A DNA stretch of 64,000 bases, taken from contig CBDATJ010000010.1 in the NCBI GenBank assembly GCA_965199895.1, positions 266,534 through 330,533 on the forward strand, read 5' to 3'. This DNA is from Bin55 sp965199895. Lineage in GTDB: Bacteria; Pseudomonadota; Gammaproteobacteria; Pseudomonadales; Azotimanducaceae. Below the pieces are notes generated by a model that searched no databases, had not been told where the DNA came from, and was given only the letters and a program-made list of their open reading frames with translations. Every line of letters begins with the position of its first letter. Position 1 is the stretch's first letter. The position numbers and the translations under genes were made by a program. Shown piece by piece: positions 28,841 to 37,881 of the stretch.

Positions 28841-28887
28841 CTGAAGATTGATTTTATGTTTGGTAGACTGAACCTGCGGTTATGAGC

Positions 28888-29658
28888 TCAATTCACAATC
28901 CCACGGTTTGCGACTTCAATCCAGTCTGTCCCCTCTTCTTGAGTCGCAATCACCACATCCATATCAGATCGCAACCATCCAAACTTTTTCTCGACGATCT
29001 CGGGTTTATTGTTCGTCTTGCTGAGATGTCCGAGAACTAAGGAACGCATTCGCGAGTGTTTGACTAACCGAACGAAGACTGCAGTTTGATCATTAGACAA
29101 GTGACCTAAATCACCAGCGATTCTCCGCTTGAGATGCGTGGGATAAGGTCCATTCCTAAGCATCCATTCATCATGGTTTGCTTCTACAAACAGCGTGTCG
29201 CACTCGTGATACCAATAGAGCAAGTGATCTGAAACTGTACCCACATCGGTCAAGATACCAAACCGTTCGCCGTCACCCTGAACAATAAACTGTGAGGGTT
29301 CTTCAGCATCGTGAAGAACCTTGACTGGGAATATATCCATTTGTCCCACAGCCACTGGTTCACCGTAGGTGAGTTCTACCGTGTTGGAAGGGACAATGTC
29401 TAATTTTGATAGTGTGCCGGGCGTTCCCATGATTTTGGTTCCGAACTTTCGTGCAAATGTTGCCACTCCATTCTTGTGATCGCTGTGTTCATGGGTTACA
29501 AAGATCGCAATGATGGATTCAGGATCGACACCTTTGGTCTCCAGTCGCCTTACCGTCTCTTTGCAACTGAAACCACAATCGATCAAAAACGATGCCTCAC
29601 TGTCTTGCATCACGGTACAGTTACCGCTACTCCCACTACCTAATGAGGCAAATCGCAT
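28888..29658 (-). CDS. MBL-fold metallohydrolase (YycJ/WalJ-like)
   Basis: Metallo-beta-lactamase-fold hydrolase, 256 aa. The N-terminus RFASLGSGSSGNCTVM is a YycJ/WalJ subgroup motif. The metal site is VTHEHSDHKNGV, with further ligands expected in KVLHDAE, LTDVGTVSDHL and LGHLSKTNNKP. Firmicutes relatives are implicated in DNA repair and wall homeostasis; the role in proteobacteria is unclear. 28 nt downstream of bamC on the same strand, at the end of the dapA-bamC unit. Confidence 0.85.
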   Translation of the reverse strand: MRFASLGSGSSGNCTVMQDSEASFLIDCGFSCKETVRRLETKGVDPESIIAIFVTHEHSDHKNGVATFARKFGTKIMGTPGTLSKLDIVPSNTVELTYGEPVAVGQMDIFPVKVLHDAEEPSQFIVQGDGERFGILTDVGTVSDHLLYWYHECDTLFVEANHDEWMLRNGPYPTHLKRRIAGDLGHLSNDQTAVFVRLVKHSRMRSLVLGHLSKTNNKPEIVEKKFGWLRSDMDVVIATQEEGTDWIEVANRGIVN

Positions 29659-29686
29659 TCAATCAATCTCTAGAATGCGTGAATTG

Positions 29687-30808
29687 CTATACCGCAAACT
29701 CTCGCAAGATACGTAGTATTTCTTGAACAAATTCAATCGTTAACTCTTTATCTTCATCGATAGAGGTAAGAGTAACGTCGTGTCCATCGCCAGACTTCAG
29801 GACATTGATGTGAATGGTTGTGGGGTTTGCTCTATCTCCACCCGGACGGAGAGTGATAATCCGAACAAACCAGTTTCGTTTTCGTTCGTTGAGAATTTCA
29901 TCGGAGACTTGAACTACAAAGTACCCATCTTTAGAACTAGATTCATCAACAGAAACCTCAAAATCTGCGTTATTCAAAGCTCTTTGAATCGTAGCCCATG
30001 AACGTTGAAAATCAATGTTCAGGTGCAGGAACGGGTACCCCTCACCGTCAGTTTGAATCTCTGCTTTGGCTGGCAAATTAATTTGGCGGATACGTTCAGA
30101 AATGATTCCACCATATTTTGCTGCATCGTATCGAGCCAAGGTTTCCAGAATCTTCTCTTCGATTTCAAAATGGGTAGATTGCTCTGGCCATTCCAACTCA
30201 CTTTCGTCTATTAGTTCAGCTGAGTTGATGAAACGAATGTGAACTTCAGAAGAATCTTGTCTTATTCCATTTTCCAGCTTCATAGCTATCCAGTCTTTAC
30301 CGTTGGATAAGTTGACAGTCGATTTTGCTGTTTCGATTTGGTTAATGACTGATTCTGGACCTGGATTTTCGTACTCAATCACCTGGGTAAAAACTAACCC
30401 CTCGTTGATCTTTTCGATTCGTGATTCGATTCCCTGATCTTGCAGCCATTGAAGAATCACAGGCCATACCGTTTCTGGTTTGCGCTGGACGACCATCCAA
30501 CCGCGTTGACCTAGTTTTTGGATACGAATGAGATCGGGGTTTGCATCCCCAACTATGGGTACAGGTCGAGGTGCTTCATTGGGAAATGTCTGAGGAAGCG
30601 GACGTTCTTCAATATTGGGAATCACCCAAGCATCTTCGATATCCAGTGGATCCATGTGATCAGGAACGACTAATTCTGGTGTACTCTGAATATCCCGGTA
30701 GTCTCCGGGACTAACGAATGGAGAATCGGATCGATCATAGCGGGAACAGCTAGCAATCAACACCAAGGTGAACGCGGTCACGAGAACAAGTGAAGAATTT
30801 CTGGTCAT
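29687..30808 (-). CDS. bamC: Outer membrane assembly lipoprotein BamC
   Basis: Lipoprotein subunit of the BAM complex that inserts beta-barrel proteins into the outer membrane. The ATG at 30808 gives a signal peptide ending in lipobox LIASC (Cys22). The N-terminal lasso region and two helix-grip domains follow: LIRIQKLGQRGWMVVQRKPE and VWPVILQWLQDQGI in the first, and HLNIDFQRSWATIQRAL and VSVDESSSKDGYFVV in the second. 373 aa, slightly longer than E. coli. It lies 5 nt after dapA, the standard dapA-bamC pair. Confidence 0.9.
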   Translation of the reverse strand: MTRNSSLVLVTAFTLVLIASCSRYDRSDSPFVSPGDYRDIQSTPELVVPDHMDPLDIEDAWVIPNIEERPLPQTFPNEAPRPVPIVGDANPDLIRIQKLGQRGWMVVQRKPETVWPVILQWLQDQGIESRIEKINEGLVFTQVIEYENPGPESVINQIETAKSTVNLSNGKDWIAMKLENGIRQDSSEVHIRFINSAELIDESELEWPEQSTHFEIEEKILETLARYDAAKYGGIISERIRQINLPAKAEIQTDGEGYPFLHLNIDFQRSWATIQRALNNADFEVSVDESSSKDGYFVVQVSDEILNERKRNWFVRIITLRPGGDRANPTTIHINVLKSGDGHDVTLTSIDEDKELTIEFVQEILRILREFAV

Positions 30809-30813
30809 GTCAC

Positions 30814-31680
30814 TCACAATCCTGAAAGAGCCGCAGACACAGTCTTTTGGCGATCCTCGGACAATTCTATTAAGGGTAATCGGATACCGGGTTCGATACG
30901 TCCCATAGCGCAGAGTGCCCATTTTGCAGGAATCGGGTTTGTATCTACGAACATAGCTGCGTGCATGGGTTGCAATTTTGCATCTAACTGTTTTGCTTCC
31001 CTGGTGTTGCCTGACAGGTAACTATCACAAAACTGAGCCATGAGTCTGGGCTGGACGTTTGCGGTCACCGATATGGTTCCCACCGCACCATAGTTCATCA
31101 TTTCTAACGTTTGTGCATCTTCTCCTGATAGGACTATAAAGTCGTCGTTGACTAGTTTTTTGATTTCCTTGACTCTACTTGGATGTCCGCAAGCCTCTTT
31201 AATTCCAATGATCCGCTCATTTGATGCTAGACGACCGACCGTTTGTGCTGAAAGGTCACATGCGGTCCTTGAAGGGACGTTGTACATGACGATGGGCAGG
31301 TCTACCGCATCAGCTATAGCACTATAGTGTCGATAGAGTCCTTCTTGATTAGGTTTGTTGTAGTAAGGAGTCACAACAAGGCAGGCTTTTGCGCCTACGT
31401 CTTTTGCTTTTTGAGTAAGCTGAACAGACTCCTGTGTCGAATTGGAACCTGTTCCCGCAATCACGGGAACCTTTCTCTTAGCTCTCTTGACCGTTGCTGC
31501 AATGACTTGAGTGTGTTCCTGGTGCGTTAGCGTTGCAGACTCACCAGTAGTTCCGACCGAGACTAGGCCATGGGTTCCGGATTCGATGTGCCAATCTATG
31601 AGTGCATTCAGTGCCGACCAATCGATATCACCATTGAGTTTCATGGGTGTGACCAGCGCGACAATACTACCTTTAAACAT
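30814..31680 (-). CDS. dapA: 4-hydroxy-tetrahydrodipicolinate synthase DapA
   Basis: Condenses pyruvate with aspartate semialdehyde, the committed step of lysine/diaminopimelate synthesis. The Schiff-base Lys is in IGIKEACGH, the catalytic Tyr in IVMYNVPSRT, and SVGTTGESATL is the pyruvate-binding motif. 288 aa. Its pathway partner dapD (9282-10116) is frameshifted in this sequence, which makes the lysine pathway's state worth checking. Confidence 0.96.
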   Translation of the reverse strand: MFKGSIVALVTPMKLNGDIDWSALNALIDWHIESGTHGLVSVGTTGESATLTHQEHTQVIAATVKRAKRKVPVIAGTGSNSTQESVQLTQKAKDVGAKACLVVTPYYNKPNQEGLYRHYSAIADAVDLPIVMYNVPSRTACDLSAQTVGRLASNERIIGIKEACGHPSRVKEIKKLVNDDFIVLSGEDAQTLEMMNYGAVGTISVTANVQPRLMAQFCDSYLSGNTREAKQLDAKLQPMHAAMFVDTNPIPAKWALCAMGRIEPGIRLPLIELSEDRQKTVSAALSGL

Positions 31681-31710
31681 ATGATTCCTTAAACATTCGC
31701 ATCAAACCAT

Positions 31711-32787
31711 TCATTCTGTAGATTCCTCAACCTGCTTTACGGTTGGCCAAGAATTTACGAGTGCTTTAATAAGAATGGCGAGTGGGATGGCAAAAAACAA
31801 CCCCCAGATACCCCAAAGTCCACCAAAAACGAGCACCGAAGTGATGATGGCGAGTGGATGTAACTTAACGACCTCTGCAAACAGAAGCGGGACTAGCAGA
31901 TTTCCGTCGAGTGCTTGAATGACCGTGTATGCAATGACAATCCAGAAAAATTGAGCACTCATGCCGAACTGCAGCATAGCTACCGCAACAACCGGAATGG
32001 TGACTAGGGCTGCTCCGATGAACGGGATGATAACCGAAAGACCTACTAGCAACGACAGGAGAGCCGCATACTGGAGCCCCAGAATTAGGAATACGACATA
32101 GGTCACACATCCGACAATCAGAATCTCGAGAAACTTACCCCGGATATAACTCCCAATCTGGACAGTGATTTCGTGTCCCATTTGGCGCATCACTGGGCGT
32201 TTTTGGGGCAAGAATCGCTCCATATACTTCACTAGTACCTGGCGATCTTTTAGAAAGAAAAAAGTTGCAATGGGAACCAATACCACGAAGATAAAAACTG
32301 CAATTACATTGGGTATTTGTTCAAAAATCCAAGTAGCGATACCGACACTCGATTCACTCAATCCCGCTCGAAGTTGGATGGCGATGTCATCTGCAAATTC
32401 TGTGGGTACGAGCGTTGGGTTTTGTTCACTAAGGTCATTGAGTGCGTTACGAATTACATTCGCAAGTCGAGGTAATTGATCGACGGTATCTTGCAACTGA
32501 GTCCAAACTACGGGTAGCACAACGATGACGAGTGCAACAAATCCACCCAGAAAGATCAGTAACGTGATCACAATCCCCAATAGACGTGGGAAACGCCAGC
32601 GCACCAACAAATCCACCAATCCTTGGAGCACATAAGCGAAGACAAAGCCGATTAATATTGGGGTCAGATATTTGCCAATCGTCAGCACTAGAACTAAGGC
32701 AACTAAGAAGAACACCAACATATAGATGGACTCGGTGTTAGAGAAGTGGCGGTTGAACCACTCTCGAGCGACTTGGACTATTTGCAC
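31711..32787 (-). CDS. perM: AI-2E family transporter (PerM-like)
   Basis: Polytopic inner-membrane protein of the AI-2E/PerM family; members are proposed exporters or permeases, and the E. coli substrate is unsettled. About seven or eight hydrophobic segments: two near the N-terminus (YMLVFFLVALVLVLTIG and the one after it), a pair after residue 60, and a cluster from residue 205 on (IVGCVTYVVFLILGLQYAAL, VIIPFIGAALVTIPVVAVAM). PLLFAEVVKLHPLAI is a family motif. GTG start. It lies 6 nt after tusA, as in other gammaproteobacteria with a bepA-tusA-perM neighbourhood. Confidence 0.85.
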   Translation of the reverse strand: MQIVQVAREWFNRHFSNTESIYMLVFFLVALVLVLTIGKYLTPILIGFVFAYVLQGLVDLLVRWRFPRLLGIVITLLIFLGGFVALVIVVLPVVWTQLQDTVDQLPRLANVIRNALNDLSEQNPTLVPTEFADDIAIQLRAGLSESSVGIATWIFEQIPNVIAVFIFVVLVPIATFFFLKDRQVLVKYMERFLPQKRPVMRQMGHEITVQIGSYIRGKFLEILIVGCVTYVVFLILGLQYAALLSLLVGLSVIIPFIGAALVTIPVVAVAMLQFGMSAQFFWIVIAYTVIQALDGNLLVPLLFAEVVKLHPLAIITSVLVFGGLWGIWGLFFAIPLAILIKALVNSWPTVKQVEESTE

Positions 32788-32793
32788 GAATAC

Positions 32794-33027
32794 TTAGACA
32801 TTCTTTTGTATGAGATAGACAAATTCTCCATTGTTTTCAGTTGCTTCGAGCACGGAATGTCTACTCTGGAGAGAAAAAACCTGAAAGTCTTTCTTCGAAC
32901 CTGGATCGGTTGCAATCACTTTTAACCTACCACCGGTCGGGATATCTTTCAGAGCTTTCTTTGCCTTCAGCAGAGGCATGGGACACTGAAGCCCCCGTAC
33001 GTCGAGGACGACTACTTCGTTATCCAA
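32794..33027 (-). CDS. tusA: Sulfurtransferase TusA (SirA-like)
   Basis: Small persulfide carrier, 77 aa. The catalytic Cys is residue 15 in LQCPMPLLKAKKAL, the CPxPxxK signature. In E. coli TusA feeds sulfur to tRNA 2-thiouridine synthesis, the modification that MnmH (1781-2818) later acts on. A second CPMP-family role (SirA-like) is possible. TTG start. Divergent from bepA. Confidence 0.88.
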   Translation of the reverse strand: MDNEVVVLDVRGLQCPMPLLKAKKALKDIPTGGRLKVIATDPGSKKDFQVFSLQSRHSVLEATENNGEFVYLIQKNV

Positions 33028-33180
33028 TAGAGATAGGGAATTCCACTGTTCTATCTATGACAAATTTTGAGCAGTTTTGCTCCATGAATCAGGTTAAAAT
33101 ACGGGTGATCACGCACTTTTCGTGCAATCTTAGGTCTAATGGCAAGTCTACAGTATAGAGTGAGAGTAATATTCTTCAAT

Positions 33181-34653
33181 ATGGGTTCCAGAATCGCGCT
33201 AATTTTTGTAGCAGCCTCCATAACTTCCTTTGCGCTAGGTCAACCGAGCGAATTTGAGCCACTGCCGGATCTCGGTGACCGGGAATCTGCCTCAGCTCCT
33301 TCGTTCGAGGAAGAAAGGGTGGGAGAACAACTGATGATGCAAATTCGACGGTTTATTCCGACAGTCAGTGATCCCATACTCAAGTATTTTGTTAAAACCA
33401 ATTTGTACACGTTAGCAGAACATTCAGATCTTACGACAACTGATTTAAATTATTTCATCATCGCCTCAGATGAACTCAACGCATTTGCTGCACCTGGGGA
33501 GATTATTGGAATCAATTTGGGATTGTTCACATTTGCAGAGGATGTCCACCAATTTTCCTCGGTTGTTGCTCACGAGCTAGCACACCTCAGTCAGCGACAC
33601 TACGCTAGACGAGAGGAACATGATCGCCAACTGTGGTACCAAGAGATGCTAGGTTACTTAGCCAGCGCTGCGATATTGGCAGCAGGAGGCAGAGACGCAT
33701 TCTTGGGTGGATTAGCTGTGAACAGTCATATGAGTGACGCGATAGGCTTTAGTTATAGCCGATCCCAAGAACATGAAGCAGATCGAATTGGATTCAATTC
33801 ACTCACCAAAGCAGGTTTTGACCCACAGGGCGCAGTGAACATGTTTAGGCGAATGAAAGATCACTATCGCTATGACATGGAATCGTCTCACTACGACTTT
33901 TTGCGAACTCACCCGGTCACCGATGATCGTATTTCTGATTTACGTTCGATGGTTGGTGAAGAAACTGAACACAACGCACAAGCAGTCTCTATTGCTACAG
34001 TAGCTGCCGAGTACCAGTTAATGCGAGTACGAGTGGCGCACCGTCAATTCATCACCGCAAAAGAAGCTATGGAACACGCAAATTCTCTCGAAGGAGAATC
34101 GATAGCCGACAAGTACGACATTGCATTAGCTTTAGTGCGAAACGAAGAGTACATCCGAGCTATCGAGCTAATGGAAGATGTTCTCTACGAGATGCCCAAT
34201 AGCATCTTGGTCATCGCTTGTTTTGCTGATTTATTGGTAGACGCGGGTCAAGCTGAAAGAGCTCTAAGGATTTTGGACAATGCGTTATCTGATACGCCAC
34301 GTAGCGAACCATTGACAGTCGTCAAAGCTAAAGCTCTGAGGAAACTAGAGAGATATGCAGCTGCTACCCGTTTGTTCCGCAAACTAGTTCAACAATCCAG
34401 TGAGGACATTGATTTGTGGTTTGAGCTTGCCGAAACAGCTGGGCAAGCGAAAGACATTCACCAAGTTCATCGAGCGCGAGCTGAGTTCTATGCCTTGCGA
34501 GGTCAATACGGTGAAGCGATTCAAAATCTTCAGTACGCAAAGCAACACAACACTGGCAAGAGTGAACGCGTTATCGAAATCAACGAAATAGCTCTGGATC
34601 AGAGAATCAAGGAAATGCGAGAAGCAGCTGAACTAGCTGGTGCCGAGATCTAA
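33181..34653 (+). CDS. bepA: Periplasmic M48 protease/chaperone BepA
   Basis: Periplasmic metalloprotease and chaperone that assists or degrades stalled outer-membrane proteins such as LptD. Signal peptide residues 1-21 from the ATG at 33181, an upstream in-frame ATG at 33139 being less likely. The zinc motif HELAH is at 131-135, with the third ligand in SQEHEADRIGF. TPR-like repeats fill the C-terminal half. 490 aa, close to E. coli BepA. Its position next to tusA and perM is common in the class. Confidence 0.92.
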   Translation: MGSRIALIFVAASITSFALGQPSEFEPLPDLGDRESASAPSFEEERVGEQLMMQIRRFIPTVSDPILKYFVKTNLYTLAEHSDLTTTDLNYFIIASDELNAFAAPGEIIGINLGLFTFAEDVHQFSSVVAHELAHLSQRHYARREEHDRQLWYQEMLGYLASAAILAAGGRDAFLGGLAVNSHMSDAIGFSYSRSQEHEADRIGFNSLTKAGFDPQGAVNMFRRMKDHYRYDMESSHYDFLRTHPVTDDRISDLRSMVGEETEHNAQAVSIATVAAEYQLMRVRVAHRQFITAKEAMEHANSLEGESIADKYDIALALVRNEEYIRAIELMEDVLYEMPNSILVIACFADLLVDAGQAERALRILDNALSDTPRSEPLTVVKAKALRKLERYAAATRLFRKLVQQSSEDIDLWFELAETAGQAKDIHQVHRARAEFYALRGQYGEAIQNLQYAKQHNTGKSERVIEINEIALDQRIKEMREAAELAGAEI

Positions 34654-34684
34654 CTCTCAAGAGAGTCAGTCAGAGCGAAGCTCT
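34653..34684. terminator. Possible bidirectional terminator between bepA and nadA
   Basis: Two adjacent inverted repeats: ACTCTCAAGAGAGT, a perfect palindrome at 34653-34666, and AGAGC-GAA-GCTCT at 34672-34684. They occupy the 30 nt gap between the convergent 3' ends. No T-tract follows on either strand, so intrinsic termination is only suggested. Confidence 0.4.
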
Positions 34685-35721
34685 CACACTCCTAAACTGA
34701 AATCCAGCATTCTTTGCAAGGGAACCATCGCTTTGCGTCCTACTTCTGGATCGATCAGAATTTCGTTATCCATGGACTCAAGTGCGTGCTTCAGCGTTTT
34801 GAGTTCATTCATCGCCATCCAAGGACAGTGTGCACAACTCTTGCAGGTTGCACCCTCTCCCGACGTAGGAGCTTCTATAAACCTCTTTGTGGGCTCTGCT
34901 TTCCTTAACTGATGAAAGAGTCCACGATCTGTGGCGACGATAAACGTGTCATTGGGTAGCTCTGAAGCTGCTCTGAGGATTTGACTGGTAGAACCGACGC
35001 AGTCCGCTAAATCAATCACTGCAGCAGGTGATTCAGGATGAACCAATACCCCCGCATCGGGATAGACCTTTTTCATGTCGATAAGAGCTTGGTACTTAAA
35101 CTCTTCGTGAACGATACAAGCACCCGTCCATAAAAGCATGTCTGCACCCGTTTGCTGTGCGATGTATCGGCCTAAGTGTTTGTCGGGTGCCCACAGAATT
35201 TTCTCACCCATGAGGTTTAGGTGTGCTACGATTTTGAGACCCACGCTAGAAGTAACCACCCAGTCTGAGAGAGCTTTGACCTGTGTTGAGGTGTTCGCGT
35301 AAACGACTACCGTCCGATCTGGATGTTCGCTACAGAATGCATCAAATTCATCAGGAGGACATCCCAAATCTAGCGAACACTCGGCTTTCAAGGTTGGCAT
35401 GAGGACGGTTTTGTTTGGCGATAGGATCTTTGCAGTTTCGCCCATAAATCGGACTCCTGCAATGACCAGTACTTGGGCATCGTGATCACGTCCAAACCGA
35501 GCCATTTCCAATGAGTCAGAAACACAACCACCAGTTTCAAGAGCAATATCCTGGACAGTCCCGTCTACGTAGTAATGGGCTACTAACACTGCGTTGCGTT
35601 TCTTGAGTAGTGCTGCTATCTCGTGTTTGAGGGACTCAGTCTCGAACGAATCCAGTGTCTCGGGTACAAAGACCGGAACTTCCGTCGGGGGGAGTGAGTA
35701 ATCTCTGGTGTAATCTAGCAT
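34684..35721 (-). CDS. nadA: Quinolinate synthase NadA
   Basis: 4Fe-4S enzyme that condenses iminoaspartate with dihydroxyacetone phosphate to give quinolinate for NAD synthesis. VLVAHYYVDGTVQDIAL is the N-terminal substrate motif. Candidate cluster cysteines lie in AECSLDLGCP, TGACIVHE and SCAHCPWMAMN. 345 aa, typical. It stands alone on the minus strand; no nadB or nadC is nearby. Confidence 0.94.
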   Translation of the reverse strand: MLDYTRDYSLPPTEVPVFVPETLDSFETESLKHEIAALLKKRNAVLVAHYYVDGTVQDIALETGGCVSDSLEMARFGRDHDAQVLVIAGVRFMGETAKILSPNKTVLMPTLKAECSLDLGCPPDEFDAFCSEHPDRTVVVYANTSTQVKALSDWVVTSSVGLKIVAHLNLMGEKILWAPDKHLGRYIAQQTGADMLLWTGACIVHEEFKYQALIDMKKVYPDAGVLVHPESPAAVIDLADCVGSTSQILRAASELPNDTFIVATDRGLFHQLRKAEPTKRFIEAPTSGEGATCKSCAHCPWMAMNELKTLKHALESMDNEILIDPEVGRKAMVPLQRMLDFSLGV

Positions 35722-35863
35722 GTTTACTGATTGTTCAATACAATAATGATTAATGAGTGAATGAGTGATTTCGACATCATGAATTGTATGTGGAAACTCA
35801 TTTACCTCTGCTCAAACCAGGTACGAGGCATGTGTTGCCCACCTATAATTTACTGTGAATTTA

Positions 35864-35885
35864 CGAGTTGAGTTGAGTTGACTCG
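35864..35885. repeat. GAGTT tandem repeat inside a short inverted repeat
   Basis: Three consecutive GAGTT units at 35865-35879 are bracketed by CGAGT and ACTCG. It lies 80 nt upstream of the SDR start and just downstream of a perfect TATAAT (35844-35849) that lacks a clear -35. It may be a regulatory element for the SDR gene, but no factor can be named. Confidence 0.4.
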
Positions 35886-35963
35886 ACCGTCAGACTTGAA
35901 ATGAGCAATATCACCTCAATCGGTAAGTTATTGCTCTAATTTTTATCTAGATAGGAGAACAAA

Positions 35964-36836
35964 TTGGGATTATTGGACGGAAAGGTAGCGCTGGTCACGG
36001 GAGCTGGCGGAGGTCTGGGAAGAGCCCACTCGCTATTGCTTGCCAAAGAAGGTGCACAGGTTGTCGTTAACGACTTAGGTGGCGCACCCGACGGTACGGG
36101 TGCTGGCACCAGCATGGCTGACTCAGTAGTAAAGGAAATCACCGATGCTGGAGGCGAAGCGGTTGCAAATTACGGCAACGTAGCAAACAAAGAAGATGCA
36201 AAAGGAATGATTGTGAGTGCCGTGGACACATTCGGAAAACTTGATATTCTGATCGCTAACGCAGGTATTCTTCGTGACAAAACGTTCAAAAAAATGACCG
36301 ATGAAATGTGGGACGTTGTCATCGATGTCCACCTACGGGGAACCTATCTCTGTACCAAAGCAGCTTACGATCAAATGCTGGAACAAGGTCACGGCGGTCG
36401 AATCGTAGTAACTAGCTCCACGTCGGGGCTATTGGGTAACTTTGGTCAAACTAACTATGGCGCGGCGAAAGCCGGAATAGCGGGAATGTCTCGATGTTTA
36501 TATCTTGAAGGGATGAAATACGGTGTCACCGTCAACATACTCGCACCCGTTGCTACTTCTCGATTGACTGAAGACATTTTCAGTGAAGAAATCAAGAAAC
36601 AACGACCCCCAGAAAAAGTATCACCGATGGTGGTTTGGCTGTGTACCGATGCTGCGAAGGATGTGACCGGGCGCACTTGGCTGGTAGCTGGAAATCGCGT
36701 ATCGCTGTTAAGTTGGGACTTGCAACCTAAGGCGGATCGGTCAGCAGATCAGAGTCCTTGGAATGTCGAAGAATTAGGAAACGAGATACTGAAAGACATG
36801 GACTCTTGGCCCACCATCAATCCCTTGATGGCATGA
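35964..36836 (+). CDS. SDR oxidoreductase, 3-hydroxyacyl-CoA dehydrogenase-like
   Basis: NAD(P)-dependent short-chain dehydrogenase. The cofactor loop is VTGAGGGLGRAHSLLLAKEG (starting at residue 11), and the catalytic Tyr165/Lys169 lie in NYGAAKAG. VVNDLGGAPDGTG is typical of the multifunctional-enzyme type 2 (17beta-HSD4-like) hydroxyacyl-CoA dehydrogenase branch, so a beta-oxidation-type substrate is plausible. 290 aa. TTG start with AGGAG 8 nt upstream. No fatty-acid genes are adjacent. Confidence 0.85.
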   Translation: MGLLDGKVALVTGAGGGLGRAHSLLLAKEGAQVVVNDLGGAPDGTGAGTSMADSVVKEITDAGGEAVANYGNVANKEDAKGMIVSAVDTFGKLDILIANAGILRDKTFKKMTDEMWDVVIDVHLRGTYLCTKAAYDQMLEQGHGGRIVVTSSTSGLLGNFGQTNYGAAKAGIAGMSRCLYLEGMKYGVTVNILAPVATSRLTEDIFSEEIKKQRPPEKVSPMVVWLCTDAAKDVTGRTWLVAGNRVSLLSWDLQPKADRSADQSPWNVEELGNEILKDMDSWPTINPLMA

Positions 36837-36892
36837 GGTCATAGAGTAGTCTGAATTTCGGTTGTCCGATGGTAACTTCTGATATCAAGAAA

Positions 36893-36915
36893 ACTGATTA
36901 AATCGAAAAATCAGT
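36893..36915. repeat. Inverted repeat between the SDR gene and tRNA-Lys
   Basis: ACTGATT and AATCAGT form a perfect 7 bp stem around a 9 nt A-rich loop, 57 nt after the SDR stop. It is AT-rich and has no following T-tract on the plus strand, so it may be a weak terminator or nothing. Confidence 0.3.
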
Positions 36916-36981
36916 CTACTCTAGCCCCAGTATCAGTAGGATCCTTTCAAGGTGGCTGTCTAAAATACGCTCCTCGTATGG

Positions 36982-37057
36982 GGGTCGTTAGCTCAGCTGG
37001 TAGAGCACCGGGCTTTTAACCCGTGAGTCCTGGGTTCGAGTCCCAGACGACCCACCA
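36982..37057 (+). tRNA. tRNA-Lys(TTT)
   Basis: 76 nt cloverleaf with encoded CCA. Acceptor GGGTCGT pairs with ACGACCC; the anticodon loop is CTTTTAA, so the anticodon is TTT. T-arm GGTTCGAGTCC. A -10-like TAAAAT at 36961-36966 lies just upstream without an obvious -35. This tRNA is one of those whose wobble base MnmH and the TusA pathway modify. Confidence 0.96.
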
Positions 37058-37138
37058 CTTATTGTCCCGATATCGAATTCCAACCAATCTGGTCCCTATC
37101 CCTATAATCCAACGACCAGAAACAACCCAGCGAACAAG

Positions 37139-37876
37139 TTGCATCCTCCCCTAGTCGTTGCAAATTGGAAGATGAACGGATCGCTCGGCTTGTGTCGCGA
37201 GTTCTCGAGTAGGTTGAGAAAGCCTGTTGGAGTTGAGACTTGGATCGCACCGCCTCAGGTCTATCTAGCAGAGCTGGTTTCAGACCAGAAACTATGTCAA
37301 TTTGTCAGATTTGGCTTGCAAAATATTCATGAAGCTGAGAAAGGTGCCTACACTGGCGAAGTATCCGCTGCCATGGCTAAAGATACGGGAGCGACTTTCA
37401 CAATCATCGGGCACTCCGAACGAAGAACTCTGTTGGGAGAAACAGACGAGATCATAGCAAAGAAACTACAAAGATGCTTCAGTACTGGTTTGACCCCCAT
37501 ACTTTGTGTGGGCGAATCGCTGTCTGAAAGGGAGAACGGAAAAGCCTATGATGTCGTTGAAAATCAAATCAATCAAGCATTGAAAGAGTGTGATTTATCG
37601 AAAGAAACAGTGACCATTGCGTATGAACCGGTATGGGCGATTGGAACTGGGATATCAGCAACACCAGAAGATGCTGAAGCCATGCACTCACACATTCAAT
37701 CAATCATGAGAAAGCGAACCACTCACCAAGGACGGATTCTGTACGGCGGAAGCGTAAAACCTGAAACTGCCGGAGATTTAATCAGACAACCCAGCATCCA
37801 TGGATTCCTGGTCGGAAATGCCTCACTGAAACCAGAATCTTTGAATGCAATCTGCACCACTGTTAGTGAAAATTAG
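37139..37876 (+). CDS. tpiA: Triosephosphate isomerase TpiA
   Basis: Interconverts glyceraldehyde-3-phosphate and dihydroxyacetone phosphate. Catalytic Lys11 is in NWKMNG, His in IIGHSERR, and Glu in AYEPVWAIGTG; YGGSVKPE is the phosphate loop. 245 aa. The TTG at 37139 is the only reasonable start, since VVANWKMNG begins within six residues. Followed 5 nt later by secG, the common tpiA-secG pair. Confidence 0.95.
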   Translation: MHPPLVVANWKMNGSLGLCREFSSRLRKPVGVETWIAPPQVYLAELVSDQKLCQFVRFGLQNIHEAEKGAYTGEVSAAMAKDTGATFTIIGHSERRTLLGETDEIIAKKLQRCFSTGLTPILCVGESLSERENGKAYDVVENQINQALKECDLSKETVTIAYEPVWAIGTGISATPEDAEAMHSHIQSIMRKRTTHQGRILYGGSVKPETAGDLIRQPSIHGFLVGNASLKPESLNAICTTVSEN

Positions 37877-37881
37877 GAAAT